Shown: piece after piece, positions 37,812 through 46,536 of the stretch
How positions within the stretch are numbered: the first letter of the stretch is position 1
Layout: each line of letters starts with the position of its first letter
NCBI RefSeq assembly: GCF_029024105.1
Contig: NZ_CP118963.1
Location: 1,302,001-1,366,000 of the forward strand
Source of the DNA: Acinetobacter lwoffii
GTDB taxonomy: Bacteria > Pseudomonadota > Gammaproteobacteria > Pseudomonadales > Moraxellaceae
Length of the DNA stretch: 64,000 nt
Direction: 5' to 3'
Program-made: the position numbers and the translations under genes
Notes under the pieces: model-generated
Databases searched by the model: none
What the model saw: only the letters and a program-made list of their open reading frames with translations
Told to the model about the DNA's origin: nothing

Positions 37812-39098
37812 TTAGTTTCTAATACGGTCAATCACAGCTGTAATCAGCAATACAATCATGGACGGGATAAACCAGGCCAGATTCTGATCTGATAGAGGTA
37901 AATTTTGCAGTAATGCAGGCAATTCAAAACCAGCGACTTTTAATCCATCAAAAATACCAAAGATCAAGGCCACCAGGGTCACTGGCGCAATCACATGAGA
38001 TGGTTTCTTGAAGAAGCTTGCACAGAAGCTCAGCATAATGACGCTAATGGCAGGCGGATAAATCGCACTTAAGACTGGAACCGAAACAGCGATCAGTTTG
38101 GTTAAACCCAGATTTGAAATCACCAGTGAGAAGCCCACCAGAATAAATACAAAGATCTTGTACGGAATTTTGGTCAAGCTGGAAAAATACTCAGCGCAGG
38201 CACAGGTCAGACCAATTGCAGTGACCATACAGGCAATAAAAATCATGCCGGACAGGAAGTAAGCACCCATATCGCCAAAAGCATGTTGTACATATGCATG
38301 CAGGATAATGGCACCATTGGCTGCATTTGGTGCAATCTCATGGCTACCTAGTCCAAGTTTAAACAGACTTAAATACACCAGAGTTAAACCAATACCAGAA
38401 ATAATGCCGGCATTCACTGCATATTTGGTAATCAGTTTTTTATCGGTTACACCACGTGAAGTAATGGCTTTAACAATCACAATACCGAAAACTAAAGCGC
38501 CCAAAGTATCCATGGTTAAATAACCATTTACGAAGCCTTCAGTCACTGGACTGGTAACGTAATTATCGATCGCTGCAGGCGGATTGCTGGCAGGAATCAT
38601 CACGGCTGCTACACCCAAAATGATCAAAGAAATAATTTTAAGTGGCGACAGGAAATAGCCGACGGTATCCAGAATCTTATTGGGATATAAGGACACGATG
38701 GTCACCACAGCAAAATAGATGATGCTGTAAATGAGCAGGCTGCCAGATTCATTACCAAAGTAAGATGAAAAACCGATTTCATAAGAAACGGTTGCGGTAC
38801 GCGGCGTCGCAAATAAAGGGCCAACAGCTAAGTAACAGATTACAGTCAGCAAGATGCTGGCTGCTTTGCCAAGAGGCGAGCTTAGTGCCTGAATGGAACC
38901 TTCAACGCGAGACAACGCAATAATGGTAATCACGGGTAAGCCGACTGCTGTAATAAGGAAACCTAAAGCAGCGAGCCATACGTGTTCACCGGCTTGTTGA
39001 GCCACAATCGGTGGGAAGATAATGTTGCCCGCACCAATAAATAGTGCAAAGGTCATAAAACCTAGGGCGACAATATCCCGGGTACGCAGACTTGTCAT
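37812..39098 (-). CDS. brnQ: Branched-chain amino acid transporter BrnQ (LIVCS family)
   Basis: 428 residues with about 12 hydrophobic segments. The N-terminus DIVALGFMTFALFIGAGNIIFPPIVAQQAGEHVWLAALGFL and the PLFATPRTATVSYEIGF segment are family signatures. It imports Leu, Ile and Val across the inner membrane coupled to Na+ or H+. Full length compared with E. coli BrnQ (about 439). The upstream 350-bp region is shared with the divergent map gene. Confidence 0.95.
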   Translation of the reverse strand: MTSLRTRDIVALGFMTFALFIGAGNIIFPPIVAQQAGEHVWLAALGFLITAVGLPVITIIALSRVEGSIQALSSPLGKAASILLTVICYLAVGPLFATPRTATVSYEIGFSSYFGNESGSLLIYSIIYFAVVTIVSLYPNKILDTVGYFLSPLKIISLIILGVAAVMIPASNPPAAIDNYVTSPVTEGFVNGYLTMDTLGALVFGIVIVKAITSRGVTDKKLITKYAVNAGIISGIGLTLVYLSLFKLGLGSHEIAPNAANGAIILHAYVQHAFGDMGAYFLSGMIFIACMVTAIGLTCACAEYFSSLTKIPYKIFVFILVGFSLVISNLGLTKLIAVSVPVLSAIYPPAISVIMLSFCASFFKKPSHVIAPVTLVALIFGIFDGLKVAGFELPALLQNLPLSDQNLAWFIPSMIVLLITAVIDRIRN

Positions 39099-39448
39099 AA
39101 AGGGAGATCAATAGAACAAAAGAAAGCGATTTTAGTGTATATGTCCAATTTTTTGGAGTTTATTTTAAGGCTGGAAGCCTTGATTCTAGTGAGTTTGCGG
39201 ATCACATAACCGGTCATTCAAATCTTGGTAGAAATATATGTTTGATAATTCGCTGAAAAATATATTTTTCCTTACAAGCTCAAAAAATATCTGCACTTGA
39301 TATCAAAATATGTCAGTTATTGTTTGTACAAATAAACAGCAGTGAAAATTCCTATTTCAAGGAAAATTGCTGTGCCGAAACTCAACAACTGCGACATATT
39401 TCGCAAAAAAGGGATTATAATTCAGGGATTCATAGTGAGGATAGGTAT
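39099..39448. promoter_or_regulatory. Divergent brnQ/map promoter region
   Basis: 350 bp with no supported ORF; an open frame upstream of map has no initiation signal. It must hold both promoters. A/T-rich segments such as TTGTACAAATAAACAG and TATATTTTTCC occur. I could not fix individual -10/-35 boxes or an Lrp site. Confidence 0.4.
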
Positions 39449-40243
39449 ATGCGCGCTCCAGCGATTAGTCTTAAAACTGAGCAAGATGTTGAAAAATTGC
39501 GGATATCTGGGCGTTTGGCTGCAGAGGTTTTAGCGATGATCGGGGAGCATGTCAAGCCAGGTGTCACCACTGAATATCTGGATGATCTCTGTCATGATTT
39601 TATTGTAAATACATTAAAGGTGACGCCAGCCAATATTGGCTATTATGGCTATACTAAAACCACCTGTATTTCACCGAATGAAGTGGTTTGTCACGGCATT
39701 CCATCATCGAAAGTCGTTCTGCAGGATGGCGATATTATCAATATTGATGTTGCCATTATTAAAGACGGTTATTTTGGTGATACAAGCCGGATGTACTATG
39801 TTGGAACTCCTTCTCCAGAAGCCAAGCGACTGGTCAATACCACCTATGAAGCCATGGTGGCCGGGATTCATGCGGTGAAGCCGGGCGCGACTCTAGGTGA
39901 TATCGGCTATGCGATTCAAACGGTCGCACAGCGTGAAGGCTATTCCATCGTGCGCGAATATTGCGGTCACGGCATCGGTAAGGTCTATCACGAGCAGCCA
40001 AACATTCTGCATTACGGTCAGCCAGGTCAGGGCATTAAACTGGTTCCAGGCATGGTGTTTACCATTGAGCCGATGGTGAATATGGGAAAAGCCCGCGTCA
40101 AAGAGCTGAAAGATGGCTGGACTGTAGTCACCACGGATAAATCCTGGTCGGCGCAATGGGAACATATGGTCTATGTCACCGAAACCGGGTTTGAAGTCTT
40201 GTCGCCTTGGCCTGAAGGCACAGGTGAGTATCCGGAAATTTAA
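39449..40243 (+). CDS. map: Methionine aminopeptidase, type I
   Basis: 264 residues from ATG 39,449 (GTGAGGATAGG upstream), the same length as E. coli Map. A longer in-frame start is rejected because it would add about 43 unconserved residues. Metal ligands are all visible: two Asp in NIDVAIIKDGYFGDTSRMY, His in GHGIGKVYHEQP, Glu in FTIEPMVN and Glu in QWEHMVYVT. It removes the N-terminal Met from nascent proteins. A strong terminator at 40,431-40,466 probably ends the transcript. Confidence 0.96.
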   Translation: MRAPAISLKTEQDVEKLRISGRLAAEVLAMIGEHVKPGVTTEYLDDLCHDFIVNTLKVTPANIGYYGYTKTTCISPNEVVCHGIPSSKVVLQDGDIINIDVAIIKDGYFGDTSRMYYVGTPSPEAKRLVNTTYEAMVAGIHAVKPGATLGDIGYAIQTVAQREGYSIVREYCGHGIGKVYHEQPNILHYGQPGQGIKLVPGMVFTIEPMVNMGKARVKELKDGWTVVTTDKSWSAQWEHMVYVTETGFEVLSPWPEGTGEYPEI

Positions 40244-40430
40244 AATATTGATTGAATGATCTTTATTCAGATAATCCACTTACATAAATTACAACTCACT
40301 CGTTCTTGCTGACGAAAACATACAAAACACTACATTAAACAGTGGTTTAGGATTTTATATCTGATTAAACTAAGAGTCAGATACATAGGTTCCCTTTTTT
40401 TCGCTCACTATGCTGTAGTGAAAGTTTCTC

Positions 40431-40466
40431 TAGCTCATTTTTCCCCAAGAATGAGCTATTTTTTTT
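40431..40466 (+). terminator. Terminator downstream of map
   Basis: TAGCTCATT/AATGAGCTA perfect stem with a ten-base loop, followed by eight T. The 190 bp before it contain a second small dyad (CACTA/TAGTG) but no ORF. Confidence 0.8.
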
Positions 40467-40493
40467 GTCTAGTTTTTCTCAAAAGTACTTCAT

Positions 40494-41393
40494 TTAGCGC
40501 CGATTTAATTCAGCGACCAGATAATCAATAAAGACCCTTACTGCAGGTAATAAGCCGCGACGTGAAGGATAAACCACATGGAAAATACCATGCGGTGCTT
40601 TCCAGTCAGGAAGCACTCGAACCAGTTCACCACTTGCCACGTACTGCTCGACCACGTTATCTGGCAACAAAGTGACGCCTGAGCCTGACGCGGCCAGTTG
40701 TGCCAGCATATTTAAGTCAGAACCCATAACCGTTGGACTGACACGAATTTTTTTTTGTTCCTGCTGTTCATTTTGTAAGGTTAGAAACTGTTCGGTATGG
40801 TCTTCGGCCATACTCAGGATTTTATGTTCAGCCAGTTGCTCTGGGTTTTTTAGTTCACCAAATTCATTTAAATAACCCTGACTGGCGAATAAATGCTGCT
40901 CAATTTTTTCAAACTGGCGGATCACCAGATTTGGGTCATCATCCAGGCTGGAACGGACACGTAAGGCCAGATCAAAGCCTTCATTGATAATATCGACCCG
41001 GCGATTGGTGATCATCATCTGGACTTTAATTTCAGGATATTTTTTCAAAAAATCCGGCAGAATTTTTGCCAGTTCGTTCTGGGCAATAGAGACTGGCAGA
41101 CTGACTTTAATGGTTCCGCGCGGTTCGGTACTCAGATGGTCCACCAGATCATGCGCCGCCTGTGCAGCACTCAGCATAACTTGGGCATGCCGGTAAATAT
41201 TCATACCGATATCGGTGACGGCAAAATGACGCGAACTGCGCTGAATCAGACGTACACCCAGGCGCTCTTCCAGATTAAACACCCGACGGCTGAGTTTGGA
41301 TTTGGGAATATCGGTTGCACGTTCGGCTGCACTAAAGCCGCCATGTTCCACCACCTGAGCGAAACAGTAAAAGTCATCCAGATCAGACAGCAT
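40494..41393 (-). CDS. LysR-family transcriptional regulator
   Basis: 299 residues. The N-terminal HTH (about 1-62) reads LDDFYCFAQVVEHGGFSAAERATDIPKSKLSRRVFNLEERLGVRLIQRSSRHFAVTDIG, the LysR pattern. The effector domain follows (about 88-295). The C-terminus GIFHVVYPSRRGLLPAVRVFIDYLVAEL is typical of the AaeR/DmlR-like subgroup. Target genes are unknown. The nearest same-strand neighbours (sirtuin, hydrolase) lie upstream and may or may not be under its control. Confidence 0.9.
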   Translation of the reverse strand: MLSDLDDFYCFAQVVEHGGFSAAERATDIPKSKLSRRVFNLEERLGVRLIQRSSRHFAVTDIGMNIYRHAQVMLSAAQAAHDLVDHLSTEPRGTIKVSLPVSIAQNELAKILPDFLKKYPEIKVQMMITNRRVDIINEGFDLALRVRSSLDDDPNLVIRQFEKIEQHLFASQGYLNEFGELKNPEQLAEHKILSMAEDHTEQFLTLQNEQQEQKKIRVSPTVMGSDLNMLAQLAASGSGVTLLPDNVVEQYVASGELVRVLPDWKAPHGIFHVVYPSRRGLLPAVRVFIDYLVAELNRR

Positions 41394-41479
41394 GGTTTAA
41401 TTCCATTCTTGCAACGATAAGTTGATTAAAAATTGATTGTTGCATACTGTCAATCAGAGAATGCAGCATATAAAAAAAT

Positions 41480-42184
41480 CTAATTCCCGGATTTAAGTAA
41501 ACCTAGCAGTGTTTGCATGCCGTCGGTCGCGTTTTGGGAGATCTTGTAAAACTGTCCAGGTAAATGCTGCTGCTCGGCTTTCGGGTCGATGTAATAGGCC
41601 TGACAGTTCGCAGGAATCTCATGAATTAACCCGGCAACTGGATAAACCTGCAAGCTGGTGCCAATCACCACGAAAATATTGGCATCCTGTACACTGTCTT
41701 GAGCTTCTTCATACGCGGGCACGGCTTCACCAAACCAGACCACATGCGGACGTAACGGATAGCCTGCCTTACAAAAGTGTTGATTTAAATCTAATTCAGC
41801 ACTTTCAATTGGATAAAACTCGGTCGTGCTTTGTGCATCGGGGCCTGAGCTTTTGGCCAGACGAATATTGCCATGTAAATGGATCACCTTGGAGCTGCCG
41901 GCACGTTCATGCAAGTCATCAATATTCTGGGTGATTACATGCACATCAAACTCATCTTCAAGATTGGCAATCACTTGATGGGCTGCATTCGGCTGTGCTT
42001 TCAGAATATTTTTACGACGTGCATTATAAAAGCGTTGCACCAGTTGCGGATTTTTGGCCCAGGCTTCAGGTGTGGCAACCTCTTCAATCCGGTATTGTTC
42101 CCAAAGTCCATTACTGTCGCGAAAAGTATTAATGCCACTTTCGGCGCTCATGCCTGCACCGGAAAAGACCACCAGTTTCTTCAT
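41480..42184 (-). CDS. Sirtuin-type NAD-dependent protein deacylase without zinc cysteines
   Basis: 234 residues. The Rossmann signature FSGAGMSAESGINTFRDSNGLW, TQNIDDLHERAG and catalytic H104 (IHLHGN) are present. Y53 and R56 (FYNARR) match the Tyr-X-X-Arg pair of class III (desuccinylase-type) sirtuins such as CobB. The zinc-ribbon region (about 110-142) has only one Cys (C138) in place of the four expected, while LRPHVVWFGE directly after it is intact. It removes acyl groups from lysines using NAD+. AGGAGATAGAAC precedes the start. It lies in a minus-strand run with the hydrolase and PadR genes. Confidence 0.88.
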   Translation of the reverse strand: MKKLVVFSGAGMSAESGINTFRDSNGLWEQYRIEEVATPEAWAKNPQLVQRFYNARRKNILKAQPNAAHQVIANLEDEFDVHVITQNIDDLHERAGSSKVIHLHGNIRLAKSSGPDAQSTTEFYPIESAELDLNQHFCKAGYPLRPHVVWFGEAVPAYEEAQDSVQDANIFVVIGTSLQVYPVAGLIHEIPANCQAYYIDPKAEQQHLPGQFYKISQNATDGMQTLLGLLKSGN

Positions 42185-42203
42185 TGTTCTATCTCCTGAA
42201 TCT

Positions 42204-43136
42204 TTAGGCAGCTGAAGTGCTAGATTGCGAATTTTCTTTTAAGAAGATGCCAAGTTCTCGGGAAAATTTTAGCGGTTCAGTCAGTAAAGGTGTATGGCCG
42301 GATTTGCTGAAAAGTATCTGTTTGGCCTGAGGCAGGCTTTCTGCAATCAGGCGCTGACCTTCAAAAGGATATAGCTTGGATTGTACGCCGCTAAAGAAAG
42401 TCACCGAACAGCTGAGCTGGGCCAATGCCTCTCGGTAATCCTCACGATGGTATAAATAATTGTTGATATACCACGCCATATAATCCACCCGGCTGGAAGG
42501 CATTAACAGACTTTGCAGGCGAGGTTGATTCAAAATGAATTCGAAAGCTTTCAGACTATATTTTTGTTGATTTTGTAGCTGAATAAACTTTAGCCATAGG
42601 GCGGCAATTTGTTTACGGACAGAAACGTCAAGATCACGGATCAATTCAACTTGCTGATATTGCGTAAGTAGGACAGAGAGCTGCTGCAGGATGTCGATAA
42701 ATTCCTGATAACGTGGACCAAAAAGACCAAAATCCCAGGCATCATCGACCGGAATTTTGGGAGTCTGATCAATGTGCAAATAAGCAGAAATCTGACTGGC
42801 AAAGTTGTCATAATGCATGCCGTGCATTGCGGTGGTTGCACCCATGGAATAGGCAATGACGATGACTTGATCTAATTCTAGCTGGGTCAGAACTGAACGC
42901 ACATCCAGCCAGTGACTGGAAATTGCATCGAGATCTTGCGGAATTTTACAGCGACTGGAAGCCCCAAAGCCGCGCCATTCTGGAATAATGAAACAGAAAT
43001 TTTTCTGATGCGGATAGAGAAAAGCTTTCCATTGCCAGCTCAGCATGCCAAGTCCAGAGAGTACCAGTACCGGCTGTCCCCGACCGTATTCGCGTACAAA
43101 CAGCTGTTCACCATCGGGCATGCGATAAAAGGGCAT
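42204..43136 (-). CDS. Alpha/beta hydrolase
   Basis: 310 residues. VIVIAYSMGATTAMHG gives the nucleophile elbow (AYSMGA), and VLVLSGLGMLSWQWKAFLYPH and WRGFGAS precede it as in hydrolase_1 proteins. A late SGHTPLLTEP provides the catalytic His. Start ATG follows ACGGAGACACAC. It lies 14 nt downstream of padR and 19 nt upstream of the sirtuin gene, so the three are probably one operon. Substrate unknown. The context with fadH suggests lipid-derived compounds, as inference. Confidence 0.8.
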   Translation of the reverse strand: MPFYRMPDGEQLFVREYGRGQPVLVLSGLGMLSWQWKAFLYPHQKNFCFIIPEWRGFGASSRCKIPQDLDAISSHWLDVRSVLTQLELDQVIVIAYSMGATTAMHGMHYDNFASQISAYLHIDQTPKIPVDDAWDFGLFGPRYQEFIDILQQLSVLLTQYQQVELIRDLDVSVRKQIAALWLKFIQLQNQQKYSLKAFEFILNQPRLQSLLMPSSRVDYMAWYINNYLYHREDYREALAQLSCSVTFFSGVQSKLYPFEGQRLIAESLPQAKQILFSKSGHTPLLTEPLKFSRELGIFLKENSQSSTSAA

Positions 43137-43150
43137 GTGTGTCTCCGTAT

Positions 43151-43699
43151 TTATAATTGTTGTGCGTCAAATTGTTGCAGTCGCGGAATAACCTGTTCCA
43201 GCCAGGAAATCCAACCCAGTTCCTGATCAATTCCCAGTTGCAGAATCATTTTATGAATATATAAGGTACGGTCAGTTTCGTCCGCTTGAGCAAAGTCCTT
43301 GGCAAAAATCTGCTGATAGGTTTTCAATTTCTCTTTATGCAGTTCCAGATGGCGTTCCAGCTCTGCCAAAGTGTTATTGCCACCAAGTTGGGCTTCGGCA
43401 CGTAAACGTACCATCAGCTCTTCACGTAATTGTGCTGGTGGGCTCTGTTGCAACATCCAGTTGGCCAGTTCTTCGCGGCCCAGACGTTCTACCTGATAAG
43501 TCTTTTTGCGGCTATTCGAGTCTTCCTCTTCTATCGTCGAAATCCAGCCTTTTTGCAGCATGGCATTCAGCTCGCGATAAATCTGCTGATGAGTGGCATT
43601 CCAGAAGAAGCCCATGGAACGGTCAAAACGGCGAGCCAGTTCGATTCCGGTGCTAGGTTTTTCAATCAGGCTGGTCAATAAAACATGCGCTAAAGACAT
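43151..43699 (-). CDS. PadR-family transcriptional regulator
   Basis: 182 residues from the ATG at 43,699; a longer frame upstream passes through the operator region and is not used. The N-terminal winged HTH (MSLAHVLLTSLIEKPSTGIELARRFDRSMGFFWNATHQQIYRELNAMLQKGWIS) is the PadR signature. The C-terminal half (about 95-180) is helical, as in the PadR dimerisation (Vir_act_alpha_C) domain. Two strong palindromes separate it from the divergent fadH gene, so autoregulation and control of fadH are likely. Confidence 0.92.
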   Translation of the reverse strand: MSLAHVLLTSLIEKPSTGIELARRFDRSMGFFWNATHQQIYRELNAMLQKGWISTIEEEDSNSRKKTYQVERLGREELANWMLQQSPPAQLREELMVRLRAEAQLGGNNTLAELERHLELHKEKLKTYQQIFAKDFAQADETDRTLYIHKMILQLGIDQELGWISWLEQVIPRLQQFDAQQL

Positions 43700-43730
43700 A
43701 AACGTCTCAAAAAAGTGACTCGGGATTATT

Positions 43731-43788
43731 ATGCAACATGTTGCATAAAAATCAATTCTGGCATATAAATTAGTGCAACAAGTTGCAT
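43731..43788. promoter_or_regulatory. Two-site operator between padR and fadH
   Basis: ATGCAACATGTTGCAT (43,731-43,746, a perfect 16-bp palindrome) and GTGCAACAAGTTGCAT (43,773-43,788), with centres 42 bp apart or four helical turns. The common half-site is TGCAAC. PadR proteins usually bind ATGT/ACAT-type dyads, with which the first fits. Confidence 0.8.
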
Positions 43789-43865
43789 TAAACTGGAAAG
43801 ATTGAGGGATCAAACTGCCAGTTGCTAAAACAATAGCCAGCCTAAACGCATGCTCAGGAGTTGAA

Positions 43866-45890
43866 ATGTCTAAATATCCGAATTTACTTGCCCCATTGAA
43901 CTTGGGTTTTACCACACTTAAAAACCGCGTATTAATGGGTTCCATGCACGTTGGTCTTGAAGAAGCACCCGGCGGATATGATCGGATGGCAGCTTTTTAT
44001 GCAGAGCGCGCCAAAGGTGGAGTCGCTTTAATCGTCACCGGCGGGATTTCACCAAATGATCATGGCGTAACGTTTCATGGCGGTTCCAAACTTGACACCA
44101 TTGAAGAAGCTGAAAAGCATAAGGTGATTACCCAGGCCGTACATGAAGCGGGCGGGAAAATTGCCATGCAGATTCTGCATACCGGACGTTATTCTTATCA
44201 GGCTGAAAATGTCGCGCCATCCCCAATTCAGGCACCGATCAATCCAGTCAAACCGCATGCTTTAACTTCGGCTGAGGTGCAGCAAACCATTGATGATTTT
44301 GCCAATTGTGCCAAGCTGGCTCAATACGCCGGTTATGACGGTGTAGAAATCATGGGCTCGGAAGGCTATCTGATTAACGAATTTATTGCAGCACGTACCA
44401 ACCATCGTGATGATGAGTGGGGTGGAAGCTATGCAAACCGCATCCGTTTCCCGATTGAAATCGTACGCCGTACACGTGAAATGGTCGGTGAGAACTTTAT
44501 CATTATTTATCGCCTATCTATGCTGGATCTGGTCGAAGGCGGTTCAACTCTGGAAGAAGTCATCCAGTTGGCCAAAGAAATTGAAAAAGCTGGTGCCACC
44601 ATTATCAATACCGGCATTGGCTGGCATGAAGCGCGTATTCCGACGATTGCCACTAAAGTGCCTCGTGCAGCCTTCACCTGGGTGACGCGTAAGCTGAAAG
44701 GTCAGGTGAAGATCCCTTTAATCACTTCAAACCGTATCAATACTCCGGAAATGGCTGAATATGTATTGGCGTCTGGTGATGCTGATATGATTTCCATGGC
44801 CCGTCCGATGCTGGCAGACTCTGAGTTTGTCCTGAAAGCGGAGCAGGGTCGTAGCGATGAGATCAATACCTGTATCGGTTGTAATCAGGCCTGTCTGGAT
44901 CATATTTTCTCAATGAAAATTGCCACCTGTCTGGTCAATCCACGTGCCTGCTATGAAACAGAGCTCATTTTTAAAGAAACCAATGTAGCAAAAAATATTG
45001 CCGTGATTGGTGCGGGTCCTGCAGGTTTAAGCTTTGCTGTATATGCAGCAAATCGCGGTCATCAGGTGACGGTATTTGAAGCCGCTGCTCAGATTGGCGG
45101 GCAGTTTAATATTGCCAAGACCATTCCGGGCAAGGAAGAGTTTTATGAAACCTTGCGCTACTTCAAGCGTCAGATTGAATTACAACCACGTATCAAATTG
45201 CAACTGAATCATAAGGCGAGTCTGGAAGAGCTGGCTCAGTCAAGCTTTGATGATATTGTGGTGGCAACAGGCGTGACACCACGTCAACTTGAGATTCCAG
45301 GTATTGATCATGCAAAAGTACTGTCTTATCTGGACGTTTTGAAAGAACGTAAGCCAGTGGGTCAGCGAGTTGCCATTATTGGTGCAGGCGGTATTGGTTT
45401 TGATACAGCCGAATTCCTGAGTCATGAAGGAGAAAGTGGCAGTATCAATCCGGAAAAATTCTATGATGAATGGGGTATTGATACTGACTATGAAAATGTC
45501 GGTGGCTTAAAAGCTGCAAATGTAGAAAAACCGCAACGTGAAATTTATTTATTGCAACGTAAAGCCGCTTCAGTCGGCGCAAGTTTGGGTAAAACCACAG
45601 GCTGGATTCATCGTACTGGTTTAAAACACCGTGATGTGAAAATGATTGCGGGCGCCAGCTATGAAAAAATTGATGATCAGGGCTTACATATAGTCGTGAA
45701 TGACAAACCTGCGGTACTAGAAGTCGATCATGTGATTATTTGTGCCGGTCAGGAATCTTATACCGCCATGTTTGATGAGCTAAAAGCAGCCGGGAAAAAT
45801 GTGCATCTGATTGGTGGAGCGAAAGAAGCGGGTGAGTTGGATGCCAAACGTGCCATCCGTCAGGGTGCTGAATTGGCGGCGGTGATTTAA
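43866..45890 (+). CDS. fadH: 2,4-dienoyl-CoA reductase, NADPH-dependent (FadH type)
   Basis: 674 residues, the usual size. The TIM-barrel OYE domain spans about 1-330 and uses FMN. A 4Fe-4S cluster follows at C336, C339, C343 and C355. The FAD/NADP(H) domain includes IAVIGAGPAGLSFAVYAANRGHQVTVFEA and RVAIIGAGGIGFDTAEFL. It reduces 2,4-dienoyl-CoA in beta-oxidation of unsaturated fatty acids. It is preceded by AGGAGTTGAA and controlled, as inferred, by the divergent PadR repressor. In Acinetobacter there can be several OYE-type paralogues, so another dienoyl or enone substrate is possible. Confidence 0.93.
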   Translation: MSKYPNLLAPLNLGFTTLKNRVLMGSMHVGLEEAPGGYDRMAAFYAERAKGGVALIVTGGISPNDHGVTFHGGSKLDTIEEAEKHKVITQAVHEAGGKIAMQILHTGRYSYQAENVAPSPIQAPINPVKPHALTSAEVQQTIDDFANCAKLAQYAGYDGVEIMGSEGYLINEFIAARTNHRDDEWGGSYANRIRFPIEIVRRTREMVGENFIIIYRLSMLDLVEGGSTLEEVIQLAKEIEKAGATIINTGIGWHEARIPTIATKVPRAAFTWVTRKLKGQVKIPLITSNRINTPEMAEYVLASGDADMISMARPMLADSEFVLKAEQGRSDEINTCIGCNQACLDHIFSMKIATCLVNPRACYETELIFKETNVAKNIAVIGAGPAGLSFAVYAANRGHQVTVFEAAAQIGGQFNIAKTIPGKEEFYETLRYFKRQIELQPRIKLQLNHKASLEELAQSSFDDIVVATGVTPRQLEIPGIDHAKVLSYLDVLKERKPVGQRVAIIGAGGIGFDTAEFLSHEGESGSINPEKFYDEWGIDTDYENVGGLKAANVEKPQREIYLLQRKAASVGASLGKTTGWIHRTGLKHRDVKMIAGASYEKIDDQGLHIVVNDKPAVLEVDHVIICAGQESYTAMFDELKAAGKNVHLIGGAKEAGELDAKRAIRQGAELAAVI

Positions 45891-45914
45891 TTTAAAAACG
45901 TCAAGCTTTATTAA

Positions 45915-46021
45915 CCTCTCCCTTGCGCAGCAGTGCTACTCATCTCCTATAAGGAGAGGGATAAATCGGTATAAAAAGTGTTATCTCCCTCTCCCTTTGG
46001 GAGAGGGCTGGGGTGAGGGAG
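45915..46021. repeat. REP-like CCCTCTCCC palindromic repeat pair
   Basis: First unit (45,915-45,960): CCTCTCCC...GGAGAGGG across an imperfect loop. Second unit (45,987-46,007): CCCTCTCCC TTT GGGAGAGGG, a perfect nine-base stem, followed by CTGGGGTGAGGGAG. This is a widespread proteobacterial intergenic repeat type. The G+C-rich units stand out against local composition and may end the fadH mRNA. Confidence 0.7.
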
Positions 46022-46054
46022 ATTAATTTTTTAATAACAAAAAAGGAATCCAAA

Positions 46055-46465
46055 ATGACCATCGAAAATACAAAAAAATCCATTTCACGCTGGCATGAGA
46101 TGCTGGAAAGCCGTGATATGTCGATCTTGAATGAACTGCTTGCTGAAGAAGTGGTATTTCGTTCGCCTGTGGCTTTTCAGCCTTATCCTGGAAAACAGGT
46201 GGTATTTTTTATTTTGACCAATGTCATTCAAGTCTTTGAAAATTTCACCTATCACCGTGAATTTATAAGTGAAGATGGTAACAATGTCGTACTTGAGTTT
46301 TCTGCCAATGTGGGCGATAAAAAACTAAAGGGAGTTGACATGATTCAGTTTAATGAAGAGGGTCAGATGGTTGATTTTGAAGTCATGATTCGACCTAAGT
46401 CCGGACTTGAAGCCTTGGCTGTACAGATGGGCCAGCGGATGCAATTATTCCAAGCTAAAACTTAA
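46055..46465 (+). CDS. SnoaL-like / NTF2-fold protein
   Basis: 136 residues from ATG 46,055 with AAAAGGAATCC upstream. The sequence SRWHEMLESRDMSILNELLAEEVVFRSPVAFQPYPGKQVVFFILTNVIQVFENFTYHREF and GDKKLKGVDMIQFNEEGQMVDFEVMIRP has the cone-like NTF2 pattern (WHE-LE-D, LL--V-F-SPV). This fold includes isomerases, dehydratases and binding proteins, and substrate cannot be predicted. It follows fadH after the repeat pair, so joint control is possible but not shown. Confidence 0.8.
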   Translation: MTIENTKKSISRWHEMLESRDMSILNELLAEEVVFRSPVAFQPYPGKQVVFFILTNVIQVFENFTYHREFISEDGNNVVLEFSANVGDKKLKGVDMIQFNEEGQMVDFEVMIRPKSGLEALAVQMGQRMQLFQAKT

Positions 46466-46536
46466 TTCGAACTATTGATTCAAGTCGGCATGAAATTTGT
46501 AAATCACAGCTAGTACAACTAGAGGGGGGATGACAG

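Noticed and set aside
39320..39448. 43-residue N-terminal extension of methionine aminopeptidase
   Set aside because: The shorter start gives the exact usual length and has a ribosome site. The extension is unconserved in composition and covers the promoter region.
43700..43945. Longer PadR protein starting inside fadH
   Set aside because: It would be read through the paired operator palindromes and part of fadH. The ATG at 43,699 starts the canonical winged helix.
45915..46021. CRISPR-like repeats
   Set aside because: Only two unequal palindromic units without spacers of regular size; they fit a REP-type element instead.
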